64,000 nucleotides of DNA from the NCBI GenBank assembly GCA_022446795.1, contig JAKVBX010000002.1, positions 117,513 through 181,512 of the forward strand. Reading direction: 5' to 3'. The notes under the pieces are model-generated. The model ran no database searches. It saw nothing but the letters and a program-made list of their open reading frames with translations, and was not told the DNA's origin. Source of the stretch: Phycisphaerales bacterium. GTDB taxonomy: Bacteria > Planctomycetota > Phycisphaerae > Phycisphaerales > SM1A02. Positions 24,760 to 33,522 of the stretch are shown here, one piece after another. Numbering within the stretch: position 1 is the stretch's first letter; each line of letters begins with the position of its first letter. The translations under genes were made by a program, and so were the position numbers.

Positions 24760-27675
24760 TCAGATGACCAGGCTGTCGGCCCAGGCCGCGTGCAGATCAT
24801 CCATCGAGAGATCGATGTCCCCCAGGGCCAGTCGCCGCCGGGAGGTGAACGTCCCGAGCACCGTCATCGGATGTGCCCCCAGCGCCGCCCGAACCTCGTC
24901 CACCCGATCCGGGCAGATCTCGAGCAGGTAACGCGACGGCGTCTCGGCGAAGCAGGCCGTTGCGAGATCATGTGGGCCGCGGAGGTCGTCAGCCTCCAGC
25001 GAAACGCCGAGACCACCGGCCATCGCCATTTCAACCGCTGCGACCAGGAGACCACCTTCACTGCAGTCGTGCGCACTGAACACCAGGCCCTGGTCGATCA
25101 ACGATGCCACGACCCGGGCCCGATCCGGGCCCGAGGTCAGATCGGTCACAGGCAGACTGCGGTCACCGGCGAGCCCCGGTTCCAGCGACAGCACATGCGA
25201 TCCGCCCAGTGACCCAGTCGTCTCCCCGACGCACACGAGCACGTTCGATGCCGCCTTGGCGTCCATCGTCACGCATCGTTCGATATCGGGAACCGGGCCC
25301 ATGCCGGAGATCAACAACGTCGGCGGAATCCGGATCGTCTCACCGTCTTCCGTCGTGAACTGGTTGTTCAGCGAGTCCTTGCCCGAGATGAACGGCGTGC
25401 GATAGGCCTTGGCCCCGTCATAGCACCCCTCGGCAGCGCGAACCAGCAGACCCAGTCGCTCCGGGTCGTCACAGCCAGGCCAGCAGAAGTTGTCCAGGAT
25501 GGCGATCCGCTCTGGATCCGTTCCCACGCAGACCAGGTTCCTCACGCATTCGTCGATGGCCGCCAGCACCATCAGGTAGGGATCGCTTTCCCATCCCGTG
25601 GCCAGGCCATTGCCGATGCCAAGGCCCCGCGACGAGCCCGGAACGGGTTGGATGACCGCCGCATCGCCGGGACCATTGCCCCGCACGCCAACCATCGGCC
25701 GGATGACGCTGCGACCCTGCACCTCGTGGTCGTATTGCTCAATGATGCGATGGCGGGAACAGATGTTCGGATGGGCCAGCAACGCCCGAAGCAGCGACTC
25801 GATGTCCCCCTCCGCCGTTCCCGCGGACGCCTGCGGCGGCGGTGACCACGCGGCCACGCGAGTCAACTGGGGCAGACCGTTGTGCAGGAGGTCCATCGAC
25901 AGGCGGCCGACTTCAACGCCGTGATGACGCAGGATCAACTCGCAGTTGTCCGTGCCGAAGACACCGAGGTTGCACATCTCGACCTCGTGGGCGTCGCAGA
26001 TGGCCTGGAGCGCCTCGACGTTGTGTTCCGGCACGGCGAGCACCATCCGTTCCTGCGCCTCGGAGATCCAGATCTCGCTGGCGGTCAGGCCGGCATACTT
26101 CAAAGGCGCCTGGTCCAGGTCGACCTGGGCGCCGATGGCTTCACCCATCTCACCCACGGCACTGGAGAACCCGCCGGCACCGCAGTCGGTGATGGCGGCA
26201 TACAGCGGCCCACCCTCGACATCACGCGCCTCGAGGATGGCATCAAGCAGTTTTTTCTCGGTAACGGCATTGCCGATCTGGACGGCATGCGAGAACTCAT
26301 CCGCGTGGGAATCCGTCAATTCAGCGGAAGAGAACGTCGCGCCGTGAATACCGTCACGGCCCGTGCGGCCGCCCATCGCAATGATGCGATCCCCGGGCCG
26401 CGGGTCACCGCTGACCAGCTCCCGCGGCATGATTCCAATGCACCCGCAGAACACCAGGGGATTCCCGATGTGGCGATCATCAAACCAGACCGCCCCATTG
26501 AGCGTGGGAATACCCATGCGATTGCCGTAGTCCCGAACGCCGGCCACGACCCGCGACAGGATTCGTCTTGGATGCAGGCAGCCCGAGGGGACCGGGCGAT
26601 CGGTCTCCGGCGCCCAGCCATCCAACCTCGCGACACAGAAGATGTCGGTTGCCGCGATGGGCTTGGCCGCCAGGCCCGTTCCGATCACATCACGGATGCA
26701 CCCACCGATCCCGGTCGCGGCACCGCCATAGGGCTCCAGCGCCGAGGGATGATTGTGTGTTTCCGCCTTGAAGCAGACCGCATGGTCATCGTCGAAGGAG
26801 ACGATGCCGGCATTGTCGACGAAGACCGACAGGCACCAGTCGATGCCATCGGCCATGAGCTCGTGAGTCGCCGCGGCAACGGTCGACTTGAGCAGGTTTT
26901 CGATGCGGACACGACCATCATCGAGCTGGACATGACCGGGGCGATCGCCCCCTGGCAATGGTCCGTCGTAGTCAATGGTCGACTTGAGGGTCTTGTGCAC
27001 GCAGTGTTCGGACCACGTCTGGGCCAGGGTCTCCAGCTCGATCTCCCGGGGATCGCGACCAATGGACTCGTAGAACGATTGGATCGCCCGCATCTCCTCC
27101 AGGCTGAGGAAGAGGTGCCCCTCGCGGGAGAGTTGCTGGAGTTGGGCGTCATCAAGCCCTCGCAGCGTGACCGTGGGCATCTCGACCTGCCGGTCGGCGC
27201 CACTGGGAAAAGACTCTGGATGAAATGGCCCCTCGTGAACGTGGTGGATCAGCGTGTTCGCCAGGCAGTCCCTGGCCAGGTCGCGGGCCGCCTCCGCTGG
27301 AATCCCTTCCATGTCGTAGCGGACACCGGTTCGAACGGAAATGGACCGACCCAACAGGCTGCGAAGCGCCAACTCGACCGCGTCAGCATCCGGGTCCATC
27401 ACGCCCGGGAGCGGATGCACCTCGATGATCGAGTGACTTCCACCACCGCGAGCACCGGAGATGGACTCCTCCGTGACGGGATTGCCCAGGAGATCACGCT
27501 GAACGGTTTCCAGCTCCGCATCATTCAGTTCGCCGTCGAGCAGGTACACGCGAGCGCATCGAATGGTCGACGGCAGAGGATCCACGCCTGCAGCCCGTGC
27601 CACGGCCAGTGCGGCTCGGCCTCGGGCGTCATCCACCCCGTCACGGGGCGCGACTTCGATGCGGTGGATCACCAT
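24760..27675 (-). CDS. purL: FGAM synthase PurL with two N-terminal PurS-like domains fused
   Basis: 971 residues. Converts FGAR to FGAM with ATP and ammonia from PurQ. The first 165 residues are two successive PurS-like modules (IHRIEVAPRDGVDDARG... and IIEVHPLPGVMDPDAD...), so a PurS dimer is encoded in one chain. The PurL body begins at FLSLEEMRAIQSFYESIGRDP, with LAQTWSEHCVHKT, FKAETHNHPSALEPYGGAATGIGG, and ISGKDSLNNQF further on. There is no glutaminase domain; PurQ is separate. I chose ATG 27675 because homology starts there. The upstream 82 codons of open frame overlap rnhA in another frame. Confidence 0.93.
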   Translation of the reverse strand: MVIHRIEVAPRDGVDDARGRAALAVARAAGVDPLPSTIRCARVYLLDGELNDAELETVQRDLLGNPVTEESISGARGGGSHSIIEVHPLPGVMDPDADAVELALRSLLGRSISVRTGVRYDMEGIPAEAARDLARDCLANTLIHHVHEGPFHPESFPSGADRQVEMPTVTLRGLDDAQLQQLSREGHLFLSLEEMRAIQSFYESIGRDPREIELETLAQTWSEHCVHKTLKSTIDYDGPLPGGDRPGHVQLDDGRVRIENLLKSTVAAATHELMADGIDWCLSVFVDNAGIVSFDDDHAVCFKAETHNHPSALEPYGGAATGIGGCIRDVIGTGLAAKPIAATDIFCVARLDGWAPETDRPVPSGCLHPRRILSRVVAGVRDYGNRMGIPTLNGAVWFDDRHIGNPLVFCGCIGIMPRELVSGDPRPGDRIIAMGGRTGRDGIHGATFSSAELTDSHADEFSHAVQIGNAVTEKKLLDAILEARDVEGGPLYAAITDCGAGGFSSAVGEMGEAIGAQVDLDQAPLKYAGLTASEIWISEAQERMVLAVPEHNVEALQAICDAHEVEMCNLGVFGTDNCELILRHHGVEVGRLSMDLLHNGLPQLTRVAAWSPPPQASAGTAEGDIESLLRALLAHPNICSRHRIIEQYDHEVQGRSVIRPMVGVRGNGPGDAAVIQPVPGSSRGLGIGNGLATGWESDPYLMVLAAIDECVRNLVCVGTDPERIAILDNFCWPGCDDPERLGLLVRAAEGCYDGAKAYRTPFISGKDSLNNQFTTEDGETIRIPPTLLISGMGPVPDIERCVTMDAKAASNVLVCVGETTGSLGGSHVLSLEPGLAGDRSLPVTDLTSGPDRARVVASLIDQGLVFSAHDCSEGGLLVAAVEMAMAGGLGVSLEADDLRGPHDLATACFAETPSRYLLEICPDRVDEVRAALGAHPMTVLGTFTSRRRLALGDIDLSMDDLHAAWADSLVI

Positions 27676-27724
27676 TGGCCCAAGGGTAGCGTCCCGTCGG
27701 ACTCGGCGCCCATCCACCTGGACT

Positions 27725-28183
27725 TCATCCACGGGCGGCCTCATCACGGCCCTGCACCGCCATCCGATCACACCGTTCGTTCTCGGGGTGATCGTTGTGG
27801 CCGCGAACCCAGTGCGTCGTGATGTCGTGGACCTCCCTGGCCTGGTCCAGTTCCTTCCAGAGATCCAGGTTGAGCACGGGCTGGTTCTTCGGCCGCTTCC
27901 AGCCTCGTCGCTTCCAGCCATCGATCCACTCGGCGAGGCCCTTCACGACGTACTGGCTGTCCGAGTAGAGGTCGACCCGGGACGGCCTCTTGAGACGACG
28001 AAGGCCCTCGAGGACCGCCAGCAGCTCCATCCGATTGTTGGTGGTGGCCGGATCCCCGCCGTACTCGACCGCCTCCTCGCCCCCGGGGAGCGACCGGAGG
28101 ATGTAGGCCCAGCCCCCGGGACCAGGGTTGCCGGAGCAGGCACCATCGGTAAAAAGGGCCACATGCGGCCTGGAATCGGTCAT
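27725..28183 (-). CDS. rnhA: Ribonuclease HI
   Basis: 152 residues, the normal size. Cleaves the RNA strand of RNA-DNA hybrids. All catalytic carboxylates are visible: the first Asp in LFTDGACSGNPGPGG, the Glu in NNRMELLAVLEGL, the Asp in LYSDSQYVVKGL, and the HWVRGHNDHPENERCD loop with the last Asp. WIDGWKRRGWKRPKNQPV is the basic handle. It is 49 bp upstream of purL on the same strand and may be co-transcribed. GATAGT (28194-28199, minus) sits 10 nt before the ATG. Confidence 0.96.
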   Translation of the reverse strand: MTDSRPHVALFTDGACSGNPGPGGWAYILRSLPGGEEAVEYGGDPATTNNRMELLAVLEGLRRLKRPSRVDLYSDSQYVVKGLAEWIDGWKRRGWKRPKNQPVLNLDLWKELDQAREVHDITTHWVRGHNDHPENERCDRMAVQGRDEAARG

Positions 28184-28193
28184 CAGGGGGGAG

Positions 28194-28199
28194 ACTATC
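28194..28199 (-). promoter_or_regulatory. Candidate -10 (GATAGT) of rnhA
   Basis: GATAGT lies 10 nt before the rnhA ATG on the minus strand, leaving a leader of only a few bases. Confidence 0.4.
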
Positions 28200-28260
28200 A
28201 GGCCCTGGCCACTCCTGGCCCCCCGGCAGGCGATATCCCCGCTTCCTGGCCCGTAGCGGC

Positions 28261-28289
28261 TTGGCCTCGGGACCCGGTACTGCTAGACT
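28261..28289 (+). promoter_or_regulatory. rpsL promoter, -35 TTGGCC and -10 TAGACT
   Basis: TTGGCC (28261-28266) and TAGACT (28284-28289) are separated by 17 bp. CAGGAG precedes the GTG start of rpsL. Confidence 0.5.
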
Positions 28290-28316
28290 GCTGGACTTGT
28301 TTTCAGGAGCGCCCGA

Positions 28317-28691
28317 GTGCCGACGATCAATCAACTCGTCCGTAAACCCCGCCGAACGCCGAAGGTGAAGTCCAAGGTCCGTGACATGGACGCCTGCCCG
28401 CAGCGCCGTGGTGTCTGCTTGCTGGTTCGTACCGTCACGCCGAAGAAGCCCAACTCGGCCCTTCGGAAGGTGGCCAGGGTTCGCCTGTCCAACGGCAAGG
28501 AAGTCACCGCGTACATCGGTGGCGAAGGCCACAACCTCCAGGAGCACTCGATTGTGCTCGTTCGCGGCGGTCGTGTGCGTGACCTTCCTGGTGTCCGCTA
28601 CCACGTCGTTCGTGGGTCGCTGGATACCCTCGGTGTTGATGACCGCAAGCAGGGCCGTTCGAAGTACGGCGTGAAGCGCGGCAAGAAGTGA
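28317..28691 (+). CDS. rpsL: 30S ribosomal protein S12
   Basis: 124 residues, full length. Sits at the decoding centre of the small subunit. Begins with GTG after CAGGAGCGCCCGA; the protein opens [11 protein letters not shown] and carries [29 protein letters not shown], with the K43 and K88 region residues that matter for streptomycin response in the wild-type form (KKPNSALRK and [14 protein letters not shown]). It heads an rpsL-rpsG pair separated by a structured 148-bp spacer. Confidence 0.98.
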   Translation: MPTINQLVRKPRRTPKVKSKVRDMDACPQRRGVCLLVRTVTPKKPNSALRKVARVRLSNGKEVTAYIGGEGHNLQEHSIVLVRGGRVRDLPGVRYHVVRGSLDTLGVDDRKQGRSKYGVKRGKK

Positions 28692-28698
28692 TCTACTC

Positions 28699-28749
28699 CC
28701 ACGGCCGATGGCCGTGGATTTCAATCAAGGGATCACCCCAGGTGATCCC
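28699..28749 (+). promoter_or_regulatory. Two adjacent perfect hairpins in the rpsL-rpsG spacer
   Basis: CCACGGCC, loop GAT, GGCCGTGG (28699-28717), then GGGATCACC, loop CCA, GGTGATCCC (28729-28749). In E. coli the S12-S7 spacer is where S7 binds to repress its own operon, so this may be a translational operator; a partial terminator is the alternative. Confidence 0.5.
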
Positions 28750-28839
28750 AGGCAAGTAACCGCGATCAACCGACCCCGACTGTGGAGATCGCGGTGAACA
28801 GATGGCCCCAACCGGGGCGGATGAGCCAGGGAGGTCGAC

Positions 28840-29334
28840 ATGGCCGGACGTATTACCAAGGCGGAACAGCAGCTCAAGGGCGATCCTCGACACGGGGACA
28901 AGGTCCTTAGCCGCTTCATCAACTGCATCATGCAAGACGGCAAGAAGTCCGTCGCCACGCGAGTGGTGTACGACGCGCTCGACAAGATCCAGGCTCGGAT
29001 GGAGAAGGAAAAGCGTGAGAACCTTCCCGAGACGTCGATCGAGACCTTCCACAAGGCCATCGACAACGTCAAGCCCAACGTCGAGGTCCGCTCCAAGCGT
29101 GTCGGTGGTGCCAACTACCAGGTCCCGATGCCGGTGACCCAGCGTCGCCGCCAGAGCCTGGCCTTCCGCTGGATCATCACGGCCACGCGAGCCGAAAAGG
29201 GCAAGCCCATGGCCGATCGACTGGCTCGCGAGCTCTTCGATGCCGCCTGCGGCGAGGGCAAGGCCGTCAACGTGCGTGAACAGACCCACCGCATGGCCGA
29301 GGCCAACAAGGCGTTCTCCCACTTCGCCTGGTGA
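28840..29334 (+). CDS. rpsG: 30S ribosomal protein S7
   Basis: 164 residues, slightly longer than the common 156. Nucleates assembly of the 30S head. It opens with a basic arm, then the KVLSRFINCIMQDGKKSVAT segment, VEVRSKRVGGANYQVPMPV and the typical RRRQSLAFRWI. The ATG is preceded by AGGGAGG. In most bacteria fusA and tuf follow; here the next gene is an unrelated exported protein, so the str operon is split. Confidence 0.98.
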   Translation: MAGRITKAEQQLKGDPRHGDKVLSRFINCIMQDGKKSVATRVVYDALDKIQARMEKEKRENLPETSIETFHKAIDNVKPNVEVRSKRVGGANYQVPMPVTQRRRQSLAFRWIITATRAEKGKPMADRLARELFDAACGEGKAVNVREQTHRMAEANKAFSHFAW

Positions 29335-29356
29335 TCCCCCGCTCCCCTGCGACGAG

Positions 29357-29362
29357 TACGAT
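29357..29362 (+). promoter_or_regulatory. -10 element TACGAT before the 29369 gene (leaderless geometry)
   Basis: TACGAT ends 6 nt before ATG 29369, with no Shine-Dalgarno between, just after the rpsG stop. Confidence 0.5.
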
Positions 29363-29368
29363 GTGGGC

Positions 29369-30220
29369 ATGCCTGCGCGCTGGATGATCGCCATCCTGCT
29401 GCTGGTCCCCGCTGCTCCATGCTGGAGCCTGGACCAGGACCCGACCCCCGCCGCTGCCGTGGGTCGCGCGGTCCGACAGCTTGCGCAGGAAGCCAAGAAG
29501 GAAACCCCAGCGCCACCACGACAGCAGGCGGACTTCTTCGGTGGCTTCGAATGGGAAACAGATGGCGAAGAGGCCACCAAGCGGCTGCTGAAACCACAGG
29601 ACCGTGATGACCGCATCGACGGCTACATCCGCTGGCAACTCACGGCGATTGCTGATCCGTCCTCGATCCCCGATGGCCGACACTTCCAGCGAATGCTCGA
29701 GCGGCTCCCCCCGCTGCCGACCAACCCGCGATCGGACGAACGGACCATTCGGAAGTTCGAACAGGAAGTCAACCGTCGGTACCCGACCGAGGAAACCGTG
29801 GCAAAGGCCATGGCCGCCTGGCAGGAACTCGACCAGCAATCGCGGCAGCAGGAAACCTGGGCCGAGCCGGGACGGGCGCTGCGGCGATGGATCATCGAGC
29901 ACGCACCGGACAACACCGCGCGGCTCCAGGCGATGCTGGAATCCGTGCATGCCGAGATTGCTGCTGGTTGGAATCCCAACCGCCACATGCGCCAACTCGA
30001 AGACCTGTGCGGACAGTTGGGCAATCGGCAGGCCCTCGATGAAAAGGGAATCGCGGACTTCGCCAAGCTGGCCAACTCCCTGACGAAGACCCGGAAACCA
30101 CTGGCCTCGAACGCCCAGGCCGAGGAACTCGTCTTCACGGTCAACGTGAGCTACGTCGCGATTCGCGACTACGACGTCAATCGCTGGGTCAAGCGACTGC
30201 GATACGGGGCAGCCCCGTGA
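29369..30220 (+). CDS. Exported helical protein of unknown function
   Basis: 283 residues. I do not recognise it. The N-terminus MPARWMIAILLLVPAAPCWS is a signal peptide, cleaved near residue 20. The mature part is helical, charged and Gln/Arg/Glu-rich, with several tryptophans, no cysteine cluster and no repeat. Its 3' end overlaps the ThiF-like gene start by four bases (GTGA), so the two are translationally coupled. That links it to the adenylyltransferase by position only. Confidence 0.65.
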   Translation: MPARWMIAILLLVPAAPCWSLDQDPTPAAAVGRAVRQLAQEAKKETPAPPRQQADFFGGFEWETDGEEATKRLLKPQDRDDRIDGYIRWQLTAIADPSSIPDGRHFQRMLERLPPLPTNPRSDERTIRKFEQEVNRRYPTEETVAKAMAAWQELDQQSRQQETWAEPGRALRRWIIEHAPDNTARLQAMLESVHAEIAAGWNPNRHMRQLEDLCGQLGNRQALDEKGIADFAKLANSLTKTRKPLASNAQAEELVFTVNVSYVAIRDYDVNRWVKRLRYGAAP

Positions 30221-31311
30221 CGAGCATGTCTCGTTATCACCGGCAGGAACTCCTCCCCCAGTTGGGCGAAGCGGGACAGCAGCGACTCGCGGCTTCATGC
30301 GTGCTGATCGCGGGATGCGGCGCCCTGGGATGCACGATCGCCGACCTGCTGGCCAGAGCCGGGGTCGGACGGCTGCGGATCATCGATCGCGACCTGGTCG
30401 AGACCACCAACCTCCAGCGACAGGTCCTGTTCAGTGAATCCGATGTCGGCTTGCCCAAGGCGACGGCAGCCGCCAACCGACTTCGATCGGTGAACTCGAG
30501 CATCGAAATCGAGGCGCACGTCGTCGACCTGAATGCGACCTCCATCAAGCGACTCACGACGGGCTGCGATGTCATCGTCGACGGCCTGGACAACTTCGAA
30601 ACGCGATACCTGCTCAATGACCTGGCCGTCTCGACCGGCGTGCCATTCGTCTATGGCGGCGCCGTCGGTACGGAAGGCCTGTCCCTGGCCATCCTGCCCG
30701 TCACCGGGGGCGACTCCGCTTCACCGTGGTCAACCGACCAGTCGACCGCCTGCCTGCGATGTCTCTTCCCCGAGCCACCCGCGGCCGGTGTGACGGCGAC
30801 CTGTGATACCGCGGGCGTACTGGGACCGCTGGCCGTCACCGTGGCCGCACATGAAGCCATGCAGGTCATCAAGATCCTCGCAGGATGCCTTGATGACCTG
30901 GACCGCTCGGTCCTGAGCATCGACGCCTGGCGAAACGACATCCGTCGGCTGGCGCCACCCTCGCCGAATCCAGACTGCCCCTGCTGCGGACAGGGCCAGT
31001 TCGAGTGGCTCAACGGTGAACGTGGCCATCAGACCACGATGCTCTGCGGTCGCGACGCGGTCCAGGTCCTGCCCGGCACCACGGCGGCGCCGCAGGCCGA
31101 CGGACACCTGCAGGAACTCTCCCGACGCCTGTCGGCACACGGCACCTTCACCTGCCGTGACGGTGTGCTGCGTGGAACACTCCGCGAGGAACGTAGTGAC
31201 GCCGGCGATCCCATCGAGCTCACCGTGTTCGAAGATCTGCGAGCCATGGTCGGTCGCATCGAGTCGTCCGAGCGTGCCCGGGCCATCTACGATCGCTACA
31301 TCGGTGCCTGA
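30217..31311 (+). CDS. ThiF/MoeB/HesA-family E1-like adenylyltransferase
   Basis: 364 residues. Activates the C-terminal glycine of a ubiquitin-like sulfur carrier (ThiS or MoaD type) by adenylation. Visible: MSRYHRQELLPQLGEAGQQRL, the nucleotide loop GCGALGCTIADLLARAGVG, DRDLVETTNLQRQ, and the conserved CLRC...CPCCG cysteine pairs for structural zinc. The C-terminal 90 residues (TTMLCGRDAVQV...ARAIYDRYIG) match the tail of Bacillus-type ThiF/MoeB proteins. No carrier gene or rhodanese is nearby, so thiamine versus molybdopterin role is open. It overlaps the preceding gene by four bases. Confidence 0.9.
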   Translation: MTSMSRYHRQELLPQLGEAGQQRLAASCVLIAGCGALGCTIADLLARAGVGRLRIIDRDLVETTNLQRQVLFSESDVGLPKATAAANRLRSVNSSIEIEAHVVDLNATSIKRLTTGCDVIVDGLDNFETRYLLNDLAVSTGVPFVYGGAVGTEGLSLAILPVTGGDSASPWSTDQSTACLRCLFPEPPAAGVTATCDTAGVLGPLAVTVAAHEAMQVIKILAGCLDDLDRSVLSIDAWRNDIRRLAPPSPNPDCPCCGQGQFEWLNGERGHQTTMLCGRDAVQVLPGTTAAPQADGHLQELSRRLSAHGTFTCRDGVLRGTLREERSDAGDPIELTVFEDLRAMVGRIESSERARAIYDRYIGA

Positions 31312-31356
31312 CCGACCTGCTGGGCAACTGGTGTTCACGACCAGGCAGGCTGGCGG

Positions 31357-31362
31357 TACGAT
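31357..31362 (+). promoter_or_regulatory. -10 element TACGAT before the nitroreductase (leaderless geometry)
   Basis: TACGAT ends 8 nt before ATG 31371, with no Shine-Dalgarno. Confidence 0.45.
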
Positions 31363-31370
31363 CCGCCACC

Positions 31371-32102
31371 ATGAATGACACCATTGACCTGATGATGCGA
31401 CACCGGTCCATCCGGCAGTTCACCGATGAGCCCGTGTCCGAGGACCATGTCCAGCAGGCGGTCGCCGCCGGCCAGATGGCCTCGACCAGCGCCGCGATCC
31501 AGTCGTATTGCGTGATTCGCGTTCAAGACATGGAACGGCGCAAGACCCTGGTCGGCCTGACGGGTGACCAGACCAAGGTCGCCCGATGCGGCGCATTCTT
31601 CGTCATCTGTGGTGATGTCCGCCGCCACCGCCTGATCGGCCAGCGGGACGGGATGCCCTATGACACGCAATGCGAGGCCTTCCTCCTGGCCGTCGTCGAT
31701 GCCACGCTGTTCGCCCAGAACATGGTGCTGGCTTTCGAGTCCATGGGGTACGGCATCTGCTACATCGGTGGGCTTCGAAACAACCTGGCTGATGTCTCCG
31801 CGCTGCTGTCCATGCCGGAGGGCCTGTATCCGCTCTTTGGCCTGTGTGTCGGACGGCCCGCCCAGGACCCCATGATCCGCCCCCGCCTCCCCCAGCAGAG
31901 CGTGCTGTTTGACGACGCGTACCCGGATGATGACGCGATGCTGGCGGAGATCGAGGCCTATGACGCCACCATGCTCGATTACTTCCGGCAGCGCGGTGCG
32001 GGCGATCGGACCTGGTCCGTCGAGACCGCCAGCAAGTTCCAGCAGCCCCGGCGTGTTGACATCGGCCCGTACTACCGCCGCCAGGGGGCCAACCTGGATT
32101 GA
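31371..32102 (+). CDS. Oxygen-insensitive NAD(P)H nitroreductase, NfsA/FRP type
   Basis: 243 residues, the size of NfsA. An FMN flavoprotein that reduces nitroaromatics or quinones by two electrons. It opens with IDLMMRHRSIRQFTDEPV, the FMN-binding family signature, and has ASTSAAIQSYCVIRV and FESMGYGICYIGGLRNN, with LFGLCVGRPAQDP near residue 160. The C-terminal VETASKFQQPRRV resembles the NADPH-binding arm of NfsA. Its physiological substrate is unknown. Monocistronic by position. Confidence 0.92.
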   Translation: MNDTIDLMMRHRSIRQFTDEPVSEDHVQQAVAAGQMASTSAAIQSYCVIRVQDMERRKTLVGLTGDQTKVARCGAFFVICGDVRRHRLIGQRDGMPYDTQCEAFLLAVVDATLFAQNMVLAFESMGYGICYIGGLRNNLADVSALLSMPEGLYPLFGLCVGRPAQDPMIRPRLPQQSVLFDDAYPDDDAMLAEIEAYDATMLDYFRQRGAGDRTWSVETASKFQQPRRVDIGPYYRRQGANLD

Positions 32103-32127
32103 CCGGGCATACCGAGGCCTTCGGCGG

Positions 32128-32133
32128 TAGTCT
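32128..32133 (+). promoter_or_regulatory. Candidate -10 (TAGTCT) of the Tat-exported oxidoreductase
   Basis: TAGTCT lies 39 nt upstream of ATG 32173; the leader then carries GAGGAGGAG, a strong ribosome site. Confidence 0.4.
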
Positions 32134-32172
32134 GTCTGGTTGATTCAATCCCATCGCGAGGAGGAGCACACC

Positions 32173-33522
32173 ATGGCCACTGCCGGTTCATCACGCCGTC
32201 GATTCCTGAAGACCTCTGCTGCCGGGGTCAGTGCCACGCTGCTTCCCGCGGCCTCGTGGGGCCGCGTCCTGGGCGCCAACGATCGACTGAACATGGCGGT
32301 GATCGGCACGGGCGGCATGGGAACCGGCCACACGCAACGACTCGTGGATCGAAAGCAGGCCGAGAACATCGATGTGATCGGCGTCTGCGATGTGTATCGC
32401 CGCCGGCTCAACAACGCGATGCGGATGATCGACAAGGGGTCCGACAGCGGGACCATGGAATACCGCGAGATCATCGACAACCCGGATGTCGACGCCGTCC
32501 TCATCGCGACCCCGGACCACTGGCATACGAAGATCGCCATCGAGGCCATGGAGAACGGCAAGGACGTCTACTGCGAGAAGCCGCTCTCTCACACGATCCC
32601 CCAGGCCCTGGCGTGTCGTGATGCCGTCAAGCGCACTGGTCGAACGCTGCAGGTGGGCCCGCAGGGCACCAGCGACGGGAACTTCTGGGCGGCCCGGCAG
32701 GCCATTGCAGACGGACGGATCGGCAAACCCGTCTGGAGCCAGGGCGCCTACTGCCGCAACTCCCGGGGCGGTCAGTTCAACTGGCCCATGCAGTCCGATG
32801 CCGGACCACGAAACGATCCGGCCGCTGAAGGTTACGTCTGGTGGGATCGCTGGCTGGGCCATGAGCACGACCTGGCGCCGAAGATCGATTGGAATGCCGA
32901 CCACTTCTTCCGGTTCCGGAAGTACTTCGCCTACAACGGTGGGCTCGCGACGGACCTGCTGTATCACCGGCTGTCCCCGCTCATGCTCGCCATCGCCGGT
33001 CACTCCGGCGAGTATCCCAAGCGCGTCGTCGCCAGTGGCGGCATCTACCTGGAGAAGGACGAACGGGATATCCCGGACACCTTCTTCATGATGGTCGACT
33101 ACCCCAGCGAGCACACGGTCGTGCTGTCCAGCGTCATGACCAATGATGACACCTGGCCCTACGTGATCCGTGGCCAGTACGCCACGATGGAATTCGGCAA
33201 TGGCATCGACCTGAACGAGCAGGGCGTCTGGTCCAACGAGTTCCGAGACAAGAACCAGATCGAAACCAGGACGGTCCAGGGCGAGGATGGCAAGGAACGA
33301 CAGGAACCCGCCCGCGGCCAGGCCGCGGTCCACCTCAACTCCGTCCCACGGCGGGATCACATGGGCAACTTCTTCGATGCCGTCCGCAATGGTGATCAGC
33401 TCGCCTGCGATGTCGACCTGGGCTGCAGCGTGATGGTCGCCATCAAGATGGGCGTCGAGGCCTATCGGCAGGACAAGGTCATGACCTGGGATGCCGAACA
33501 AGAACAGATGATTGCCACATGA
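32173..33522 (+). CDS. Tat-exported Gfo/Idh/MocA family oxidoreductase
   Basis: 449 residues. A Tat signal is clear (SSRRRFLKTSAAGVSATLLP), so the folded, cofactor-loaded enzyme is exported. The Rossmann motif is VIGTGGMGTGHTQ, then IATPDHWHTKIAIEAMENGKDVYCEKPL with the catalytic lysine. The long middle region with YVWWDRWLGH and the C-terminal RRDHMGNFFDAVRNGDQ are typical of planctomycete exported members acting on sugars. I chose ATG 32173 for its GAGGAGGAG site. Its stop overlaps the next start by ATGA, so it is coupled to the PH-domain gene. Confidence 0.9.
   Translation: MATAGSSRRRFLKTSAAGVSATLLPAASWGRVLGANDRLNMAVIGTGGMGTGHTQRLVDRKQAENIDVIGVCDVYRRRLNNAMRMIDKGSDSGTMEYREIIDNPDVDAVLIATPDHWHTKIAIEAMENGKDVYCEKPLSHTIPQALACRDAVKRTGRTLQVGPQGTSDGNFWAARQAIADGRIGKPVWSQGAYCRNSRGGQFNWPMQSDAGPRNDPAAEGYVWWDRWLGHEHDLAPKIDWNADHFFRFRKYFAYNGGLATDLLYHRLSPLMLAIAGHSGEYPKRVVASGGIYLEKDERDIPDTFFMMVDYPSEHTVVLSSVMTNDDTWPYVIRGQYATMEFGNGIDLNEQGVWSNEFRDKNQIETRTVQGEDGKERQEPARGQAAVHLNSVPRRDHMGNFFDAVRNGDQLACDVDLGCSVMVAIKMGVEAYRQDKVMTWDAEQEQMIAT

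Noticed and set aside
25882-27822. 646-codon plus-strand open frame antisense to purL
   Set aside because: Long antisense frames are expected in GC-rich coding DNA. It lies wholly within purL and rnhA, its translation shows no family motif, and purL has complete conserved motifs on the other strand.
27676-27921. 82-codon N-terminal extension of PurL
   Set aside because: The stretch overlaps rnhA in another frame, is Arg/Ser/Thr-rich and shows no PurS homology; homology begins at ATG 27675.
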